Origin: JAJYUU01 sp963822955
Lineage (GTDB): Bacteria; Actinomycetota; Actinomycetes; Streptosporangiales; Streptosporangiaceae
Assembly (NCBI GenBank): GCA_963822955.1
Contig: CAWGJS010000007.1
Span: forward strand, 124,001-188,000
Direction of reading: 5' to 3'
DNA length: 64,000 bases
Shown here: positions 60,531-64,000 of the stretch, piece by piece
Numbering within the stretch: position 1 is the first letter of the stretch
How the letters are laid out: each line of letters begins with the position of its first letter
Notes under the pieces: generated by a model
Databases searched by the model: none
Told to the model about the DNA's origin: nothing
The model's input: the letters and a program-made list of their open reading frames with translations, nothing else
Translations under genes and position numbers: made by a program

Positions 60531-60961
60531 GCGGCAATCATCGCTAGACGCCGCTTATGCCGCGCCTCCTCCGAGAACGGCGTCTCCACAAAGGCCTTCG
60601 CGAAGCCCACGGCATCATCGATGGAGTACTCACGGGCGCCCAGGCTCAGCACGTTGGCGTCGTTATGCTGCCGGGCGAGCCTGGCAGTCTGCTCGGTCCA
60701 GGCAAGCGCCGCCCGGACGCCCCGCACCTTGTTCGAGGCGATCTGCTCGCCGTTGCCCGAGCCGCCGATCACGATCCCGAGACTGCCCGGATCACCCACG
60801 GCAGAACTCGCTGCCCTCATGACATAGACCGGATAGTCATCGTCGGGCTGATAACTCGACGGACCGCAGTCAACCGGCTCGTGACCGGCCTCTGTCAGCC
60901 ACTGCACCAGGCGAGCCTTCAGCTCGAATCCGGCATGGTCGGATCCCAGATATACGCGCAC
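60494..60961 (-). CDS. rpiB: Ribose-5-phosphate isomerase B
   Basis: A 155-residue RpiB/LacAB family enzyme. VYLGSDHAGFELKARLVQWL opens the chain; the phosphate and active-site loop is LGIVIGGSGNGEQIASNKVR with Ser in place of the usual catalytic Cys and the Thr replaced, as in mycobacterial-type RpiB; HNDANVLSLGAREYSIDDAV follows. It interconverts ribose 5-phosphate and ribulose 5-phosphate in the pentose phosphate pathway. It lies upstream of the convergent disordered-protein gene and near pepN, a common actinobacterial order. Confidence 0.93.
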   Translation of the reverse strand: MRVYLGSDHAGFELKARLVQWLTEAGHEPVDCGPSSYQPDDDYPVYVMRAASSAVGDPGSLGIVIGGSGNGEQIASNKVRGVRAALAWTEQTARLARQHNDANVLSLGAREYSIDDAVGFAKAFVETPFSEEARHKRRLAMIAAYEESGELPVEP

Positions 60962-61008
60962 AGCGTCAGTCTGGCACGGCGGTCATGCGACCGCGCCCGG
61001 GCGGCGCC

Positions 61009-61626
61009 CTAATCGAAGATCGGGTCCCTGGTCCGCGACCGCTTCAGCTCGAAGAAGCCGTCGGTCCCCGTGACCAGCAGCACGCCATCCCACAGGCGCG
61101 CGGCATCCTCGCCACGCGGGATCGGCGTCACGACCGGCCCGAAGAACGATGTGCCGTTGACCGAGATAACCGGCGTGCCGACGTCATAGCCGACCCGGTC
61201 CATGCCGTCCTTGTGCGAAGCCCGGAGCGCCTCGTCGTACTCGGTGGACTCCGCCGCGTCGGCCAGCTCCACGGGCAGTCCGGCTTCCGCCAGTGCGGCC
61301 TCGATCGTCGCGCGGTTCCGTTCCTGCTTCTCGTTGTGGAACCGGGTACCGATCGCCGTATACAGCGGCAGCAGCACCTCGGGCCCGAACTTCTGCTCCG
61401 CAGCGATGCACACCCGCACTGGCCCCCACGCCTTCGCCATCGCGTCGCGGTACTTCTCGGGCAGGTCCTCCTTGGCCTCGTTCAGCACGGCCAGGCTCAT
61501 CACGTGCCAGCGCGCTTCCACCGGGCGGACCGTCTCCACCTCAAGGACCCATCGGCTGGTGATCCAGGCCCACGGACATAGCGGATCAAACCAGAAATCA
61601 AGCTGAGTAGGCTCCTGCTCAGGCAT
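61009..61626 (-). CDS. DsbA-like oxidoreductase, mycothiol-dependent nitroreductase (Rv2466c) type
   Basis: A 205-residue thioredoxin-fold protein with helical insertion. The ATG at 61626 has GGAG about 6 nt upstream; the longer frame is not needed. The active-site segment is LDFWFDPLCPWAWITSRWVL with a single Cys in CPWA, followed by HVMSLAVLNEAKEDLPEKYR, GTRFHNEKQERNRATIEAAL and GVDVGTP-like cis-Pro DVGTPVISVNGTSFFGPVV. Relatives use mycothiol to reduce substrates and activate nitro drugs in mycobacteria. It lies 47 nt upstream of rpiB, same strand, and divergent from pepN. Confidence 0.9.
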   Translation of the reverse strand: MPEQEPTQLDFWFDPLCPWAWITSRWVLEVETVRPVEARWHVMSLAVLNEAKEDLPEKYRDAMAKAWGPVRVCIAAEQKFGPEVLLPLYTAIGTRFHNEKQERNRATIEAALAEAGLPVELADAAESTEYDEALRASHKDGMDRVGYDVGTPVISVNGTSFFGPVVTPIPRGEDAARLWDGVLLVTGTDGFFELKRSRTRDPIFD

Positions 61627-61745
61627 CCTTGCTCCTCGGGGGCGGCGTGAGACGTTCGCACTGGTCGCCAACCGAGAAACGGTGTTGCGCATTCCGACGG
61701 CGGCGGTGAAGCATGCCTGAGACTGCGGCGGAAAGGATCTACAGG

Positions 61746-64000
61746 GTGGCGGGCAATCTTACGCGCGAAGAGGCGCGAGACCGGGCAGCGCTCATCGACG
61801 TCGAGTCCTACCAGGTGGAACTCGATCTGAGTGGCCCGGAGGAGACCTTCGAGTCGATTAGCACCGTCCGTTTCAGGTCGGCTCGCGCCGGTGCGGCCAC
61901 GTTCCTGGAGCTGACTGCCCAGGCTGTGTCGCAGATCACGCTCAACGGCGCTTCGGTACCCCTCGACGCGTTCGACGGTGACCGGATCGCCCTGAGCGGC
62001 CTGGCCGAGCGCAACGAGCTGCGCGTCGCCGCCCGGTGCGCGTACTCCCGCACGGGCGAGGGCCTGCACCGGTTCACCGACCCGGCAGACAACGGCGTGT
62101 ACATGTACACCGACCTGGAGACCTACGACGCGCACCGCGTCTACGCCTGCTTCGACCAGCCGGACCTCAAGGCTTCCTTCGAGTTCACCGTGACGGTACG
62201 GGACGGCTGGAAGGTCGTCGCCAACGCCGCACCCGACCGGGTCGTCGAGCCGGTCGCCCCCGGCATCGAGCGCTGGCACTTCCCTGCCGGGCCGGCGATC
62301 TCGACTTACATCACCGCAATCGCCGCGGGCCCTTATTTTGAGGTAACGGGGCAGCACGACGGGATCCCGCTCGGCATCTACTGCCGCCAGTCGCTAGCTG
62401 AGTACCTGGATCCGGACGAGATCTTCGAGGTCACGCGGCAGGGTTTCGACTACTTCCATGCGGCGTTCGCGGTGCGGTACCCGTTCGGCAAGTACGACCA
62501 GCTGTTCGTTCCCGAGTACAAGGCCGGCGCGATGGAGAACGCCGGAGCAGTCACGTTCCTCGAGGACTACATCTTCCGGTCGAGGGTGACCGAAGCCCGG
62601 CGGGAGTACCGGGCGGACACGATCCTGCACGAGATGGCGCACATGTGGTTCGGCGACCTGGTGACCATGAAGTGGTGGGACGACCTGTGGCTGAATGAGT
62701 CATTCGCTTCCTGGGCCGCCACGGTTGCGCTGGCCGATGCGACGCGCTGGGCTGACGCCTGGACCAGTTTCATCCAGGACTCCAAGACCTGGGCCTACCG
62801 CCAGGACCAGTTGCCGTCCACGCACCCGATCGCCGCTGACATCCCCGACATCGAGGCCGTCGAGGTCAACTTCGACGGCATCACCTACGCCAAGGGCGCT
62901 TCGGTGCTCAAGCAGCTAGTGGCCTATGTCGGCCGAGACAACTTCCTGGCTGGCGTGCGCGATTACTTCGGCAGGTACGCCTGGGGCAATGCCACCCTGG
63001 CCGACCTGCTCAGCTCGCTCGAGCAGGCTTCCGGCCGTGACCTGTCCTCGTGGTCGAAGTCGTGGCTGGAGACCGCGGGGGTGAACACGCTGCGGCCGTC
63101 CTACGAGGTGGACGCCAGCGGGCAGTTCACGTCATTCAGCCTGCTGCAGGAGGCCCCGGCCAGCCACCCGGAACTCCGCCCGCATCGTCTCGCGATCGGC
63201 CTGTACGACCGGACCGAGACCGGCGCGCTCACCAGGCGCCACCAGGTTGAGCTCGACGTCGACGGCGCGGTGACTAAGGTGCCTGAACTCCTGGGCCAGC
63301 TGCGGCCGGATCTGGTCCTGGTCAATGACGAGGACCTGACCTACGCCAAGATCCGGCTGGACGAGCACTCGCTGCGCACGCTCATCGCGGACATCGGCGG
63401 CCTGCAGGACCAGCTGGCCGCCGCGCTGTGCTGGGCCGCCGCCTGGGACATGACCCGGGACGGCGAGATGCGCGCCAGGGACTTCGTCGCTCTGGTCCTG
63501 TCGGGCGCACCGTCGATCAGGCACGTCGCAGTGCTGGAGCGAGTACTGCCGCAGGCGAGCATTGCCGCCCGCCGGTACGCCGAACCATCCTGGCGGCAGG
63601 AGGGCCTAGCGCAGCTGGAGGCCGCGCTGCGCGGCTGGCTCGTGGCGGCCGAGCCCGGCTCCGACCACCAGCTGGTGTACGCCAGGGCGCTCGCCGGAGT
63701 AGCTACCTCGCCTGAGGGCCTGCAGCTGGTGGCATCGCTGCTGGACGGCTCCGCCGTGATCAGCGGACTGGCGGTCGACACCGAACTGCGCTGGCAGTTG
63801 CTGCACCGGCTGGTCAGTCGCGGTGCGGCCGGGCCCGACCAGATCGAGGCTGAGCTTGAGCGCGATCGCACCGATGCCGGCGAGCGGCATGCGCAGAGCT
63901 GCCTGGCCGCGATCCCGACGGCTGAGGCCAAGGCGGCTGCCTGGGCGAAGATCACCGACGGAAGCCTGCCGAACGCCGCGTTCCGGGCCGCGCTACGCGG
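61746..64000 (+). CDS. pepN: Aminopeptidase N, M1 family (runs off window)
   Basis: About 752 residues are visible; the typical actinobacterial PepN has about 850-860, so the C-terminus lies outside. GTG 61746 (AAGGA 8 nt upstream) gives the family start AGNLTREEARDRAALI; an in-frame ATG eleven codons upstream is less likely. The exopeptidase motif is YKAGAMENAGAVTFLEDYIF, zinc site HEMAHMWFGDLV (HExxH) with the third ligand Glu in LWLNESFASWAA, and the catalytic Tyr in GITYAKGASVLKQL. The ERAP1-like C-terminal helical domain starts around residue 530. It removes N-terminal residues from cytosolic peptides. Confidence 0.95.
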   Translation, partial: MAGNLTREEARDRAALIDVESYQVELDLSGPEETFESISTVRFRSARAGAATFLELTAQAVSQITLNGASVPLDAFDGDRIALSGLAERNELRVAARCAYSRTGEGLHRFTDPADNGVYMYTDLETYDAHRVYACFDQPDLKASFEFTVTVRDGWKVVANAAPDRVVEPVAPGIERWHFPAGPAISTYITAIAAGPYFEVTGQHDGIPLGIYCRQSLAEYLDPDEIFEVTRQGFDYFHAAFAVRYPFGKYDQLFVPEYKAGAMENAGAVTFLEDYIFRSRVTEARREYRADTILHEMAHMWFGDLVTMKWWDDLWLNESFASWAATVALADATRWADAWTSFIQDSKTWAYRQDQLPSTHPIAADIPDIEAVEVNFDGITYAKGASVLKQLVAYVGRDNFLAGVRDYFGRYAWGNATLADLLSSLEQASGRDLSSWSKSWLETAGVNTLRPSYEVDASGQFTSFSLLQEAPASHPELRPHRLAIGLYDRTETGALTRRHQVELDVDGAVTKVPELLGQLRPDLVLVNDEDLTYAKIRLDEHSLRTLIADIGGLQDQLAAALCWAAAWDMTRDGEMRARDFVALVLSGAPSIRHVAVLERVLPQASIAARRYAEPSWRQEGLAQLEAALRGWLVAAEPGSDHQLVYARALAGVATSPEGLQLVASLLDGSAVISGLAVDTELRWQLLHRLVSRGAAGPDQIEAELERDRTDAGERHAQSCLAAIPTAEAKAAAWAKITDGSLPNAAFRAALR

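Noticed and set aside
1..64000. CRISPR arrays or intact insertion sequences
   Set aside because: No spaced identical repeats of CRISPR type and no transposase gene were seen; the tandem repeats found are coding or of operator size.

Overview
The window is high-GC actinobacterial DNA, probably from a filamentous actinomycete of the Streptosporangiales or a related order. This is inferred from a conservon (sensor kinase, roadblock, DUF742 and GTPase genes in a row), a mini-circle/DUF664 protein, a DsbA-like protein of the mycothiol-dependent nitroreductase type, an F420-type luciferase-like oxidoreductase, several DUF families typical of actinomycetes, and many GTG starts with GGAGG-type ribosome binding sites. 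No ribosomal RNA is present. Two tRNA genes are present: Pro(UGG) on the minus strand and Gly(UCC) on the plus strand.

Region 0-9 kb is a mirrored metabolic island. On the minus strand a TenA-like gene (broken by a frameshift) is followed by an ABC importer of the thiamin-pyrimidine (ThiXYZ) or NitT/TauT type, an amidohydrolase_2 and a second amidohydrolase that runs off the window. On the plus strand lie paralogues of the same three enzymes (amidohydrolase_2, amidohydrolase, TenA), translationally coupled, followed by a wrecked Rieske oxygenase joined to a fragment of a GlxA-type regulator. The two divergent promoter regions share an AT-rich motif. The likely job is uptake and hydrolytic processing of a pyrimidine-like or aromatic amide compound; the substrate is unknown.

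Region 9-31 kb is mixed accessory DNA. It holds a quinone oxidoreductase, a LigD-like phosphoesterase-polymerase without a ligase domain, a tRNA-Gly integration scar (48-bp duplicated att core, integrase tail, PadR regulator plus membrane protein), two propeller proteins, several small enzymes (DUF899, PIG-L, VOC, DUF1801), ankyrin repeats, an XRE antitoxin with a truncated toxin, a VapBC pair, an S41-like protease divergent from an ArsR-type regulator, a methyltransferase, an alcohol dehydrogenase and a GNAT protein.

Region 31-43 kb starts with a degraded stretch. It continues with a lipid or steroid-like catabolic group (sulfotransferase, SDR, DUF1214 protein, SnoaL-like protein, F420-type oxidoreductase) that carries two palindromes matching the KstR operator pattern. 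Then come a cupin, a miniature alanyl-tRNA synthetase paralogue, a DUF4232 lipoprotein, a kinase-fold protein, a VOC protein and a flotillin/NfeD pair.

Region 44-64 kb contains a metal-receptor/siderophore-reductase divergent pair, a large SpoIIE phosphatase, a MacB-like ABC exporter, a hopanoid-type pair (hpnE-like gene plus a squalene-hopene cyclase homologue lacking the catalytic DXDD aspartates), the conservon with a neighbouring membrane SpoIIE phosphatase, and a conserved housekeeping end (rpiB, DsbA-like protein, pepN running off the window). Single-base frameshifts interrupt at least seven otherwise well conserved genes, so either the assembly has indel errors or pseudogenes are unusually common here.
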